Shown here piece by piece: positions 24,490-33,488 of a DNA stretch of 64,000 nt (the first letter of the stretch is position 1; each line of letters opens with the position of its first letter). Source of the stretch: Bin87 sp965220095 (GTDB taxonomy: Bacteria; Chloroflexota; Dehalococcoidia; Lucifugimonadales; UBA3495); contig OZ244805.1 of the NCBI GenBank assembly GCA_965220095.1, forward strand, positions 4,288,609 to 4,352,608, given 5' to 3'. A program made the position numbers and the translations under genes. Below the pieces are notes generated by a model. It ran no database searches, had not been told where the DNA came from, and saw only the letters and a list, made by a program, of their open reading frames with translations.

Positions 24490-25879
24490 ATGCTCACCCT
24501 GCCCGATGCCATTGTAGCCCTGCTCGTTCCCTTCGCAACGCTGTTTACCAGCCCAACCTGGCGGAAAGCCCAGGTGCTGCTGATCGGCGCGATCCTGACC
24601 CCGGGCCAACGCACCGTGGCGGCGGCACTGCGCGTCATGGGCCGCAGCGACCAGCGCGACTACGCCCGCTACCACGAGGTGCTCAATCGGGCGGTGTGGT
24701 CGTCCCGCCAGGCAGCGCGCATCCTGCTGGTGCTGTTGCTCCAGCACCTGGATGGTGGCGACGGCCCACTGATCTTCGGCATCGACGAGACCCTGGAACG
24801 GCGTCGCGGCGCCAAGATCAGGGCGCGGGCCATCTACCGCGACCCGGTGCGTTCCAGCCGGTCTCAGGTGGTCAAGGCCAGCGGCCTGCGCTGGATCTCC
24901 CTGATGTGGCTGGGCCACGTGCCCTGGGCCGGACGCCATTGGGCCTTGCCGGCGCTCACGGTGCTGGCGCCTTCGACCCGTTACTACCAACAGCAGGGAC
25001 GCCAGCACCAGAAGCTCACCGACTGGGCCCGCCAGATGGTCATGCAACTGCGCCGCTGGTTGCCCCACCGACCCCTGGTGCTGGTGGGCGACAACAGCTA
25101 TGCCGTGCTGGATTTGCTCCACTGCTGCCAGTCCCTCCGTCCGTGAACCCGTTACCCTGATCGCCAGACTACGGCTGGACGCCGCCCTGTATGCGCCAGC
25201 GCCACCCCGTCAACCTGGCCAGAACGGTCGCCCGCCATTGAAGGGCCCGCGGCGGCCGCCGCTGAAAGTTTTCCTTGAGCAGACGGATGTAACTTGGGCC
25301 AGCGCCGCGGTGGCCTGGTACGACGGCATCACCCGCGCCGTGGAACTCACCTCCCAGACGGCGGTCTGGTACCGCTCCGGCAAGCCCCCCGTCCTCATTC
25401 GCTGGGTGCTGATCCGAGACCCCCAGGGCTCCTTCGCCACTCAGGCCCTGCTCTGTACCGACCCGGCGGCGGACCCGACCCAGATCCTGGAATGGTTTGT
25501 ACTGCGCTGGCAACTGGAGGTCACCCCGTATCAAGTACGGGGCAGGCTCTTCCACGAGGTACGAACCCATCTGGGTGTGGAGACACAACGCCAGTGGTCC
25601 GATCTCGCCATCGCCCGCACCACGCCCGCCCTACTGGGACTCTTCTCCTGGACCACCCTGGCCGCCCACGCGTTGCAGAAACGACACCCCATGACCCAGC
25701 GCAAGGCCGCTTGGTACGACAAACCGTCGCCGACCTTCGTGGATGCCATCGCCCTGGCGCGTCGCCACCTGTGGCTGGCGTCGGAAGGTTTCTCACTGTC
25801 GGTCGCTGACCCCGACATTCAGGAACTCCCGGTCGCACTGTACCACCGACTTGTAGATTCCCTTGCCTACGCCGCTTGA
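24490..25879 (+). pseudogene. DDE transposase (IS701/IS4-like), copy 1, frameshifted
   Basis: Same protein as the intact copy at 25993. The frame breaks near 25135, where CCGTCCGT replaces CCGT (a 4-bp duplication), separating the first 218 codons from the rest. At 25528-25551 a 24-bp palindromic sequence (CCGTATCAAGTACGGGGCAG plus GCTC) is inserted in frame, adding eight residues between EVT and FHEVRTH. DDE motifs GIDETLERRRG and VGDNSYAVLD are still recognisable. Confidence 0.88.
25528..25551. repeat. 24-bp palindromic insertion inside the transposase gene
   Basis: Compared with copies 2 and 3 of the same gene, exactly 24 bp centred on CCGTATCAAGTACGG are extra here. The same module occurs at about 1738-1757, 58518-58541 and 58737-58763. 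Confidence 0.8.
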
Positions 25880-25908
25880 ATTGCGTAAAGCCTAGATTAG
25901 AGCCTATC

Positions 25909-27375
25909 CTAATCTGGACTTTACGCAAAATTTAGAAAAAGTATAAAGGCAGGGTAAGCTGGCCTGACCCAAATCTCACTAAAGGTCCAGCCATGCTCAC
26001 CCTGCCCGATGCAATTGTATCCATACTCATTCCCTTCGCAACGCTGTTTACCAACCCGACCTGGCGGAAAGCCCAGGTGCTGCTGATCGGCGCGATCCTG
26101 ACCCCGGGTCAGCGCACCGTGGCGGCGGCACTGCGCGTCATGGGCCGCAGCGACCAGCGCGACTACGCCCGCTACCATGAGGTGCTCAATCGGGCGGTGT
26201 GGTCGTCCCGTGCAGCGGCCCGCATCCTGCTGGTGCTGCTGCTCCAGCACCTGGACCGCGGCGACGGCCCGTTGATCTTCGGCATCGACGAAACCCTGGA
26301 ACGGCGTCGCGGCGCCAAGATCAAAGGTCGGGGCATCTACCGCGATGCGGTGCGTTCCAGCCGCCAGCAACTGGTCAAGGCCAGCGGCCTGCGCTGGATC
26401 TCTCTGATGTGGCTGGGCCACGTGCCCTGGGCCGGACGCCATTGGGCCTTGCCGGCGCTCACCGTGCTGGCGCCCTCGACGCGGTACTACCAGCAGCAGG
26501 GACGCCGACACAAGAAACTCACCGACTGGGCGCGGCAGATGGTCATGCAACTGAGGCGCTGGCTGCCGCAGCGACCGCTGGCGCTGGTGGGCGACAACAG
26601 CTACGCCGTGCTGGATCTGCTCCACTGCTGCCAATCCCTCCGTGAACCCGTTACCCTCATTGCCAGACTACGTCTGGACGCCGCTCTCTATGCGCCAGCA
26701 CCGGCCCGTCAACCGGGTCAGCAGGGCCGCCCGCCGCTGAAAGGCGCGCGGCGACCCTCGCTGAAGGCCCTCCTCGACCAGCCCCAGGCAACTTGGGCCA
26801 GTGTGGCCGTGGCCTGGTATAACGGCGCCACCCGCACGGTGGAACTCACCTCCCAGACGGCAGTCTGGTACCGCTCCGGCAAGCCTCCCGTCCTCATTCG
26901 CTGGGTGCTGATCCGCGATCCCCAGGGCGCCTTCGCCACCCAGGCTTTGCTGTGTACCGACCCATCGGCGGACCCGACCCAGATCCTGGAATGGTTTGTC
27001 CTGCGCTGGCAACTGGAGGTCACCTTTCAGGAGGTGCGTACCCACCTGGGCGTGGAGACCCAGCGCCAGTGGTCCGACCTGGCCATCGCCCGCACCACGC
27101 CTGTCCTGCTGGGTCTCTTCTCCTGGACCACCCTGGCCGCTCACGCGTTGCAAAAACAGCGCCCCATGACCCAACGCAAGGCCGCTTGGTATGACAAGCC
27201 GTCGCCGACCTTCGTGGACGCCATCGCCCTGGTCAGACGCCAACTGTGGCTGGAGTCGGAGGGTTTTTCAACGTCGGCCACCGACCCCGACATTCAGGAA
27301 CTCCCGGTCGCCCTGTACCACCGACTTGTAGATTCGCTTGCTTACGCCGCTTGAAATGCGGAAAGTCCAGCAAAG
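25909..27375 (+). mobile_element. 1.47-kb DDE insertion sequence, copy 2 (intact)
   Basis: Left end CTAATCTGGACTTTACGCA, right end TGCGGAAAGTCCAGCAAAG. It carries an unbroken transposase gene and could mobilise copies 1 and 3. Its right end abuts the DGQHR gene. Confidence 0.85.
25993..27354 (+). CDS. DDE transposase, IS701/IS4-like, intact
   Basis: 453 residues starting MLTLPDAIVSILIPFATLF. First catalytic Asp in LIFGIDETLERRRGAKIKG (about residue 97), second in LALVGDNSYAVLDLL, and the Glu region in LEWFVLRWQLEVTFQEVRTHLG. This resembles the DDE_5-type transposases of the IS701 family, though I cannot place it firmly. A CCAGCC-type ribosome-binding region precedes ATG 25993. It is the only undamaged member of three copies in the window. 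Confidence 0.9.
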   Translation: MLTLPDAIVSILIPFATLFTNPTWRKAQVLLIGAILTPGQRTVAAALRVMGRSDQRDYARYHEVLNRAVWSSRAAARILLVLLLQHLDRGDGPLIFGIDETLERRRGAKIKGRGIYRDAVRSSRQQLVKASGLRWISLMWLGHVPWAGRHWALPALTVLAPSTRYYQQQGRRHKKLTDWARQMVMQLRRWLPQRPLALVGDNSYAVLDLLHCCQSLREPVTLIARLRLDAALYAPAPARQPGQQGRPPLKGARRPSLKALLDQPQATWASVAVAWYNGATRTVELTSQTAVWYRSGKPPVLIRWVLIRDPQGAFATQALLCTDPSADPTQILEWFVLRWQLEVTFQEVRTHLGVETQRQWSDLAIARTTPVLLGLFSWTTLAAHALQKQRPMTQRKAAWYDKPSPTFVDAIALVRRQLWLESEGFSTSATDPDIQELPVALYHRLVDSLAYAA

Positions 27376-27380
27376 AGGCC

Positions 27381-28490
27381 ATGGAATTCATCCAGACCGA
27401 CCGCACCGGCTGGGTGACCAAGATGAACGTCAGGGAGATCACTCACCTGCTGCCCAAACGCAATCTGGAGCAGCTGCCTTTGTTCACGGAGACCAACCGG
27501 CCCATCAGTGAGAACCATCTGCGGGGTATCGCCAAATACCTGGACGAAACTCCCAACTGGGCGATGCCGAGCATCGTGCTTGCTACGGATGCCGATGGCG
27601 TCTGGAACGGAGCCGCTAGGGGCACCATTGAGATTCAACCGGAGAGCCTGCGCATTCTTGACGGACAGCACCGGGTGCAGGCCCTGTACAACTTTACCGC
27701 CAAGCTGGCCGCGGAAGCGGAGCGTCAGGCTTCGACCGAGCAGGGGGCCAGCGAAGCCCGTATCAGACTGAACGAGGCAATGAACTCGGAACTGCCCGTG
27801 GTGATCTTCGAAGTGAAGAGCATCGACGACCAGAAACAGATGTTCGCGTGGTTCGCCAGGAACCGTCCGATCGAGGCAGCGGTGCGCAGCTGGTTCGACC
27901 AGTCAGACCCCTTCAACAACGCGGCGAAAAGCGCCATGGCTACCTCGACCGTACTGAAAGGAAGGGTGAACCACGCCAAGGAGCGCATCACGACCCACGA
28001 CAACCACCTGCTCACTCTCACCGACCTGAAGCGCATCAGCTTCACCATCGCGGCGGGACTGGGACGACACCCAAACAAACGCGACATCGAGACCTACCTG
28101 CAACCGGAGCAGCAGAATCGGTTGCAGGACAACCTGGTGACGTTCTTTGATGATTTCCTGCCCACCTGTGGACCGGAGTACGCCAGGCTGGGCGATCCGG
28201 ACCAACGGAATCTCGAACTCAGCTACCTGAGAAACGGCACTTACGCCTTCGACGCGCTGACCATCCGCCTGTTCGCCGATATGTGGGCTCGCTGGGCCAC
28301 CGAGCAAAATCAGCCGCCCGAGCCACTGGCCAGGTACATCAGTCAACTGAACCTGCTCAAAACCAGTCCCGACAATGACCTGCAGCGCACCTTTGGAGTC
28401 ATCAACTCCGAAATCAAGCACTACCGAGGCGTCAGCGACCGGAGCTGGACCGCGGCGTCCGCTCTTATCAGGGAAACTCTGCGGGAATAA
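27381..28490 (+). CDS. DGQHR-domain protein (DndB-like)
   Basis: 369 residues from ATG 27381, six bases after the end of the IS, so the true N-terminus or promoter may have been lost. The family signature is RILDGQHRVQAL (DGQHR at about residues 94-98), preceded by a strand-rich region (TKMNVREITHLLPKRNLEQLPL...ISENHLRGIAKYL) and followed by LPVVIFEVKSIDDQKQMFAWFARNRPI. DGQHR proteins include DndB, regulator of DNA phosphorothioation, and several defence-associated stand-alone members. No dndCDE genes are nearby. It is wedged between IS copy 2 and an ISAs1 remnant. Confidence 0.82.
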   Translation: MEFIQTDRTGWVTKMNVREITHLLPKRNLEQLPLFTETNRPISENHLRGIAKYLDETPNWAMPSIVLATDADGVWNGAARGTIEIQPESLRILDGQHRVQALYNFTAKLAAEAERQASTEQGASEARIRLNEAMNSELPVVIFEVKSIDDQKQMFAWFARNRPIEAAVRSWFDQSDPFNNAAKSAMATSTVLKGRVNHAKERITTHDNHLLTLTDLKRISFTIAAGLGRHPNKRDIETYLQPEQQNRLQDNLVTFFDDFLPTCGPEYARLGDPDQRNLELSYLRNGTYAFDALTIRLFADMWARWATEQNQPPEPLARYISQLNLLKTSPDNDLQRTFGVINSEIKHYRGVSDRSWTAASALIRETLRE

Positions 28491-28495
28491 CTAAC

Positions 28496-28769
28496 GGCAA
28501 AACCTGGCGGACTTCCGCCTCGGCTCCTCGCCCTGTGGCGGGGACACTGGGGTATTGAGAACCGGGTGCACTGGGTACGGGACGTTACCTTTGATGAAGA
28601 CCGCTCGCAGGTGCGTACCGGCTCCGCACCCCAGATCATGGCCGCCCTGCGTAATGTAACCATCAGTCTGATCCGAATGGCTGGTGAAGCCAATATCGCA
28701 GCTGCCTTGCGCCGCTACGCAGTCCACCCATTACGTCCATTAGACTTGATCGGCGCTCCACTCCAATAA
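28496..28769 (+). pseudogene. ISAs1-family transposase, C-terminal fragment
   Basis: The frame reads LALWRGHWGIENRVHWVRDVTFDEDRSQVRTGSAPQIMAALRNVTISLIR, the conserved C-terminal Glu-bearing segment of ISAs1 transposases. Nothing upstream matches the rest of the protein, so this is a 3' scar left beside the DGQHR gene. Confidence 0.8.
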
Positions 28770-28774
28770 TCGCA

Positions 28775-29022
28775 AGACCCTGGGTCGTCGAGGGCGATTT
28801 GCATGCGGTCGGGGTGGTAGCATCTTGTATCCTGACTTTGGCCCGCGACAATAGCTCATATGTGGCGGTCCGGAGCGCGGCAGACCGGTAGCATCTGGGT
28901 CATGGTAGACCGTCCAATAGCAGGGGTCGCCGCGTTCCCTAACGGTAAAACCCGGACAGTTGCCTGGGCCAATCGAGCCCGCATCGTGCAAGGAAGGGTC
29001 AACACTGAAACAGGAGGTACAG
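28775..29022 (+). ncRNA. Candidate bridge-RNA region of the IS110 element
   Basis: About 250 bp of non-coding DNA between the ISAs1 scar and the IS110 transposase start. IS110-family elements (for example IS621) encode a structured bridge RNA in such a 5' region, with loops that pair to target and donor DNA. Several GC-rich hairpins can be drawn. I have not identified the loops or the core dinucleotide, so this call rests on position. Confidence 0.35.
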
Positions 29023-29985
29023 ATGGGAGGAGAAGCGAGGTTCGTAGGCATTGATGTCTCAAAGGCGCAGGTGGACGTTGCCGTCCGGCCTACGGGGAAG
29101 AGATGGGTCCTGCCCTACGACGAGGCCGGAATTGAGGGACTGATCCCCCAGATAGTGGACCTGGGGCCCGCCTTGGTGTTGCTGGAGGCTACGGGCGGCT
29201 TGGAGCTGCCCTTGGTGGTCGCCCTGGCCGCTGCGACGCTGCCGGTGGTGGTGGTCAACCCGCGCCAGGTCAGGGACTTCGCCAGGGCCACCGGAACGCT
29301 GGCCAAGACCGACGCTCTGGACGCGGGGGTCCTGGCCCATTTCGCCGACGCCGTCCGTCCTGACGTGCGCCCCCTCAAGGACGCCGAGACCCAGGTCCTC
29401 AACTCGCTGACTGCCCGCCGGCGCCAGGTGATGACCATGCTGGTCTCCGAGCAGAACCGTCTGGGTACCGCCAGCGGCGCCGTTAGTCCCCGCATTGAAG
29501 CCCACATCGCGTGGTTGGAACAAGAGTTGAGCGACTTGGACCAGGGGCTACCTCAGACTTTGCGCCGGAGTCCAGTGTGGCGTGAGAAGGATGACCTGCT
29601 CCGCACGGTTCCCGGCGTGGGCCCGCAGCTATCGCTGACCTTGCTGGCGCATCTGCCAGAACTGGGCACGCTGAATCGCCGGCAGATCGCCGCCCTTGTG
29701 GGCGTGGCTCCCTACAACCGCGACAGCGGCGCCCTGCGGGGCAAACGCGCCGTCTGGGGCGGACGCTCCCGGGTGCGGGCCGTCCTCTACATGGGAGCGT
29801 TGGTAGCCAGCCGCCACAATCCCGCTATTCGGGACTTCTACCAGAGGCTATTGGCGGCTGGTAAGCCGAACAAGGTGGCGCTGGTCGCGTCCATGCGCAA
29901 ACTGCTGGTTATGCTCAACGCCATGCTCAATCATGGCTCCCCTTGGTGCGATATGACTCAGCCAGTCGTCGCTCATTCCTGTTAA
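29023..29985 (+). CDS. IS110-family transposase (DEDD recombinase)
   Basis: 320 residues from ATG 29023, preceded by AGGAGG; the longer frame starts in non-coding sequence. N-terminal DEDD_Tnp_IS110 domain: FVGIDVSKAQVDVAV (Asp), LLEATGGLELPL (Glu), KTDALDAGVLAHF (Asp-Asp). C-terminal Transposase_20 domain: LLRTVPGVGPQLSLTLLAHLPELG...ALVGVAPYNRDSG with the nucleophilic Ser. The protein is full length and looks functional. A decayed relative lies at 45502-45907. Confidence 0.93.
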   Translation: MGGEARFVGIDVSKAQVDVAVRPTGKRWVLPYDEAGIEGLIPQIVDLGPALVLLEATGGLELPLVVALAAATLPVVVVNPRQVRDFARATGTLAKTDALDAGVLAHFADAVRPDVRPLKDAETQVLNSLTARRRQVMTMLVSEQNRLGTASGAVSPRIEAHIAWLEQELSDLDQGLPQTLRRSPVWREKDDLLRTVPGVGPQLSLTLLAHLPELGTLNRRQIAALVGVAPYNRDSGALRGKRAVWGGRSRVRAVLYMGALVASRHNPAIRDFYQRLLAAGKPNKVALVASMRKLLVMLNAMLNHGSPWCDMTQPVVAHSC

Positions 29986-30791
29986 CTTTCAAGACAGTTG
30001 CTATTGGGTGCTCCTGGTCTGGGGTCGGTTTTGTGTTTCCAAAACCATTATCCCAGATGCACAGGAGCGCTTTACTTACCGCTTCAGCACGCCGCCACAC
30101 TCGTCTTTTCGGTGGATTGGAGCTTAGCCATCCTGCTCATGCCTCCCGCCACGCGCCTGCCTCCGATTTTTCGGTAGCATTTTACGTGCGGCAATGACTT
30201 CCTAAAAGTAACGGTTTTATTGAGGCAATGTGCACCAAGTACTTAGGTATCCCGCCGAAAAACGCCCACGCCGCTTCCAGTCCCGCGATGACGTCCGCCA
30301 GCTTCTGCTGCTGCATCGGCCAGACGAAGCAATGCCGCGGGACTGGTCTGGTTTTTACCCGCCGAGGGCAGCAGTTGGTGGAACGCGCTGTATTTCGTGC
30401 TGATGCTGGAACTATTTTTCACGGCGGCCACCATGTCAAGCGGCGCGCTGGCTCACGCGTACCCACTTTTCTCAAGCATAATCGGCGGGCGGTCATTGCG
30501 GGGAGCGGATGGTTCGACAGGCTCACCATGAGCGGGTGGTAGTCGGTGCGGATTTTCACCCTCACCCAACCCTCTCCCATCAAGGGAGAGGGAGCGAGAT
30601 TGGACGCTGCGCTCGCAATGGCAAAGTGGGTATGCGTGGGGGCCCACCTGGATTTGCGGACTACATAATTTTGGGGTATGAGTTGACGGCTTCGGTATAT
30701 TACCGCCCGCCTACATGGTCCCGTCCTGTCGAGTCGCGTGTTGAACGATGACGTGTAATCGCAGGCGCCCAACTCTCGAGTCAGAATTTTG
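29986..30791. other. 806-bp stretch without a confident gene
   Basis: The first part is probably the right end of the IS110 element. Around 30300-30450 a + strand frame reads GLVWFLPAEGSSWWNALYFVLMLELFF, like a membrane-protein scrap, but has no start or stop in context. From 30505 there are a GTCGAACC/CTGAGC-type repeat in GGTTCGACAGGCTCACCATG, a CCCTCACCC...GGGAGAGGG palindrome (30560-30595) and a REP-like unit (30597-30620). Confidence 0.5.
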
Positions 30792-31352
30792 ATGCGTCAC
30801 TATCAAGCCGTCCGTTCGGGGCTGTCCTCCTACAGCCTAAACGATTTGCGGGGCGACCTGTTCGGAGGAGTTACCTCCGGAATTTTGATGTTGCCCATCG
30901 CGATGGGTTTCGGCGTGCTTACCGGGTTGGGGCCGGTTGCCGGATTGCACGGCTGCATTGCAGTCGGACTATTCGTGGCGATTTTTGGTGGAACACGAGG
31001 CCTGATCGGGGGCCCCAACATATTTTCCGCAATCGCAATGGCGCTAATCGTTAGCAAATATACGACCACGATCGGCGAAGCATTGACCGCCGTGATGCTG
31101 GCCGGGGCCATACAGATACTGCTCGGGGTGCTGAGATTCAGTCGATTTATATCCTACATGCCGTACTCACTTTTGGTTGGGTTCTTCACTGCCGCTGGAA
31201 TTCTATTGATAGTCACGCAATTCTCGGTAACTTTGGGTCAGCCGCCCGCGAACGGGGACATCCACGCTTACATTGATAGTTGGACCACTGGACTGTCGAA
31301 CGTCAATTTTCATGCCTTGATACTGGCCGCCGCTTCGCTTGCCCTTGGCTAG
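30792..31352 (+). pseudogene. SulP-family anion transporter, N-terminal fragment
   Basis: About 184 codons of an inner-membrane SulP permease, normally 500-700 residues. LRGDLFGGVTSGILMLPIAMGFGVLTGLGPVAGLHG and RGLIGGPNIFSAIAMALIV are the family's first helices, which build the substrate site. The reading frame is cut at 31344 by IS copy 3 and ends on a stop inside it. No C-terminal half is found on the other side, where the fragment of an unrelated VOC gene begins. So there was a deletion or rearrangement, not a simple insertion. Confidence 0.88.
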
Positions 31353-32832
31353 GCTTTACGCATAATTTAGAAAAAGTATAAAGACAGGGTAAGCTGGCCT
31401 GACCCAAATCTCACTAAAGGCCCAGCTATGCTTACCCTGCCCAATGCCATTGTATCCATACTCATTCCCTTCGCAACGCTGTTTACCAACCCGACCTGGC
31501 GGAAAGCCCAGGTACTGCTGGTGGGCGCGATCCTGACCCCGGGTCAGCGCACCGTCGCCGCGGCCCTGCGGGTCATGGGCCGCAGCGATCACCGCGATTA
31601 CGCCCGCTACCATGAGGTGCTCAACCGGGCGGTGTGGTCGCCCCGTGCAGCGGCGCGCATCCTCTTGGTGTTGCTGCTCCAGCACCTTGATGGTGGGGAT
31701 GGCCCCTTGGTCTTCGGCATCGACGAAACCCTGGAGCGGCGTCGCGGCGCCAAGATCAAAGGTCGGGGCATCTACCGCGACGCGGTGCGTTCCAGCCGGA
31801 GCCAACTGGTCAAGGCCAGCGGCCTGCGCTGGATCTCCCTGATGTGGCTGGGCCACGTGCCCTGGGCCGGACGCCATTGGGCCCTGCCGGCGCTCACCGT
31901 GCTGGCGCCCTCGACCCGGTACTACCAACAGCAGGGACGTCGGCACAAGAAGCTCACCGACTGGGCGCGACAGATGATCCTGCAACCCCGCTCATGGTGA
32001 GCCTGCCGAACCACGCTGGCTGCCCCAACGTCCACTGGCGCTGGTGGGCGACAACAGCTACGCCGTGCTGGACCTGCTCCACTGCTGCCAATCCCTCCGT
32101 GAACCCGTTACCCTCATTGCCAGACTACGGCTGGACGCCGCTCTCTATGCGCCCGCGCCAGCCCGTCAGCCGGGTCAGAACGGCCGCCCGCCGCTGAAAG
32201 GCGCGCGGCGACCCGCGCTGAAAACGATCCTCGACCAGCCCCAGGCAACTTGGGCCAGCGTGGCCGTGGCCTGGTATGACGGCGCCACCCGCACGGTGGA
32301 ACTCACGTCGCAAACGGCGGTCTGGTACCGCTCCGGCAAGTCTCCAGTCCGCATCCGCTGGGTGCTGATCCGAGATCCCCAGGGCTCCTTCGCCACCCAG
32401 GCCTTGCTGTGCACCGACCCCGCGGCGGACCCGACCCAGATCCTGGAATGGTTTGTCCTGCGCTGGCAACTGGAAGTTACCTTTCAGGAGGTGCGGACCC
32501 ACCTGGGCCTGGAAACCCAACGCCAGTGGTCCGACCTGGCCATCGCCCGCACCACGCCCGTCCTGCTGGGAATCTTCTCCTGGACCACCCTGGCCGCCCA
32601 CGGGTTGCAAAAACAGCGCCCCATGACCCAGCGCCGAGCGGCCTGGTACGACAAGCCGTTGCCGACCTTCGTGGACGCCATTGCCCTGGTGCGACGCCAC
32701 CTGTGGCTGGCCTCGGAGGGTTTTTCAACGTCGGCCGTCGACCCCGATACGCAGGAACTCCCAGTCGCCCTGTACCACCGACTTGTCGATTCCCTGGCTT
32801 ACGCCGCTTGAAATGCGGAAAGTCCAGCCAAG
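31344..32832 (+). mobile_element. 1.47-kb DDE insertion sequence, copy 3 (defective)
   Basis: Ends CTTGGCTAGGCTTTACGCA and TGCGGAAAGTCCAGCCAAG are good inverted repeats of each other. The flanks show no target duplication and belong to two different broken genes (SulP left, VOC right), implying an adjacent deletion or recombination between IS copies. Confidence 0.87.
31428..32811 (+). pseudogene. DDE transposase, copy 3, broken by a short repeat insertion
   Basis: Close relative of the intact 25993 gene. At about 31986-32013 the sequence CGCTCATGGTGAGCCTGCCG followed by AACCAC replaces a few native bases, a net gain of 23 bp that shifts the frame. The inserted sequence is a member of the dispersed CTGAGC(C/T)TGTCGAA-type repeat family. 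The second part (from 32044, VGDNSYAVLDLL) continues to the normal C-terminus. Confidence 0.87.
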
Positions 32833-32917
32833 AGAACTCGCCGCCGAAAACCGAGCGGTAGAACTCGAAAGCCTCGCGGCAATTGTCGTTGAAGTGGAGG
32901 TAGGCGTTGATGTCCAT
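32833..32917 (-). pseudogene. PhnB-like VOC protein, N-terminal 28 codons
   Basis: From ATG 32917 (AGGAGCACAAC upstream) the frame reads MDINAYLHFNDNCREAFEFY and RSVFGGEFS, the start of a PhnB/glyoxalase-like protein, then enters the end of IS copy 3. The remainder is missing from the window. Confidence 0.75.
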
Positions 32918-33026
32918 GTTGTGCTCCTCTTGGTCGCCGGCGTTGGTGGGAATGTAGCGGCCGGCGCAGGACGATATGCTAGACATCCCGGTCAAACCGA
33001 GTCAACGGCCTACCAGTCACCAAGTA

Positions 33027-33416
33027 TCACCCGGCGTTGTCCTCTCCATCATCCAGCAGCGCCAGCAAACGATCGACGAATTGGTGGACGAACGGGCGGT
33101 CCGCCTCGATTTGGTAATCCTCCAGGTAGTCGTGAAAGAAATTCTCATCGAACCGCTCAGCGGCAATAAAGCCGGCGCCAATAAAAGGGTCATCGTACTC
33201 CCGAGCCAAGTCGGTCACAGCGTTTTTCATGGCCCGGTGACTTTTGTATCGCCAGCCGCGTTGCTGGCGTATGGCGATTACTGCCTGAGTGGCGGCTCCG
33301 CAGAGCTTTTCGGAGCCTTGCAGGTGGTCGCCGGCGGCAAACTCTCGGTCGGAGGCGGCGAGGAAGTCTCGCGCGGTTTGGGCGTGTTCGGCGGCGGTCA
33401 TTTCTTTGGTGGTCAT
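33027..33416 (-). CDS. PaREP1/HEPN-like small helical protein
   Basis: 129 residues, all-helical in appearance: AAEHAQTARDFLAASDREFAAGDHLQGSEKLCGAATQAVIAIRQQRGW. This N-terminal block is typical of the PaREP1-like family, thought to be related to HEPN/MNT-associated helical bundles. FHDYLEDYQIEADRPFVHQFVDRLLALL follows. No R-x4-6-H catalytic motif is evident. It stands alone; function unknown. A GAACACCC-type leader with ACC precedes the start, and the ribosome-binding site is weak. Confidence 0.65.
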   Translation of the reverse strand: MTTKEMTAAEHAQTARDFLAASDREFAAGDHLQGSEKLCGAATQAVIAIRQQRGWRYKSHRAMKNAVTDLAREYDDPFIGAGFIAAERFDENFFHDYLEDYQIEADRPFVHQFVDRLLALLDDGEDNAG

Positions 33417-33488
33417 GGGTGTTCCTGGGCAGGTGGGCTTGAGGTTACATTATGCCAGACTTGGCAGTGCGGATGGCGGCGTGGTTAA

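Larger units (their letters stand above)
24404..25900 (+). mobile_element. 1.47-kb DDE insertion sequence, copy 1 (defective)
   Basis: Left end CTTGGCTAGGCTTTACGCA, right end TTGCGTAAAGCCTAGATTAG. It contains a 24-bp palindrome insertion and a 4-bp duplication compared with copy 2, which account for its greater length. It truncates tnpB on its left. Eight bases (25901-25908) separate it from copy 2. Confidence 0.85.
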
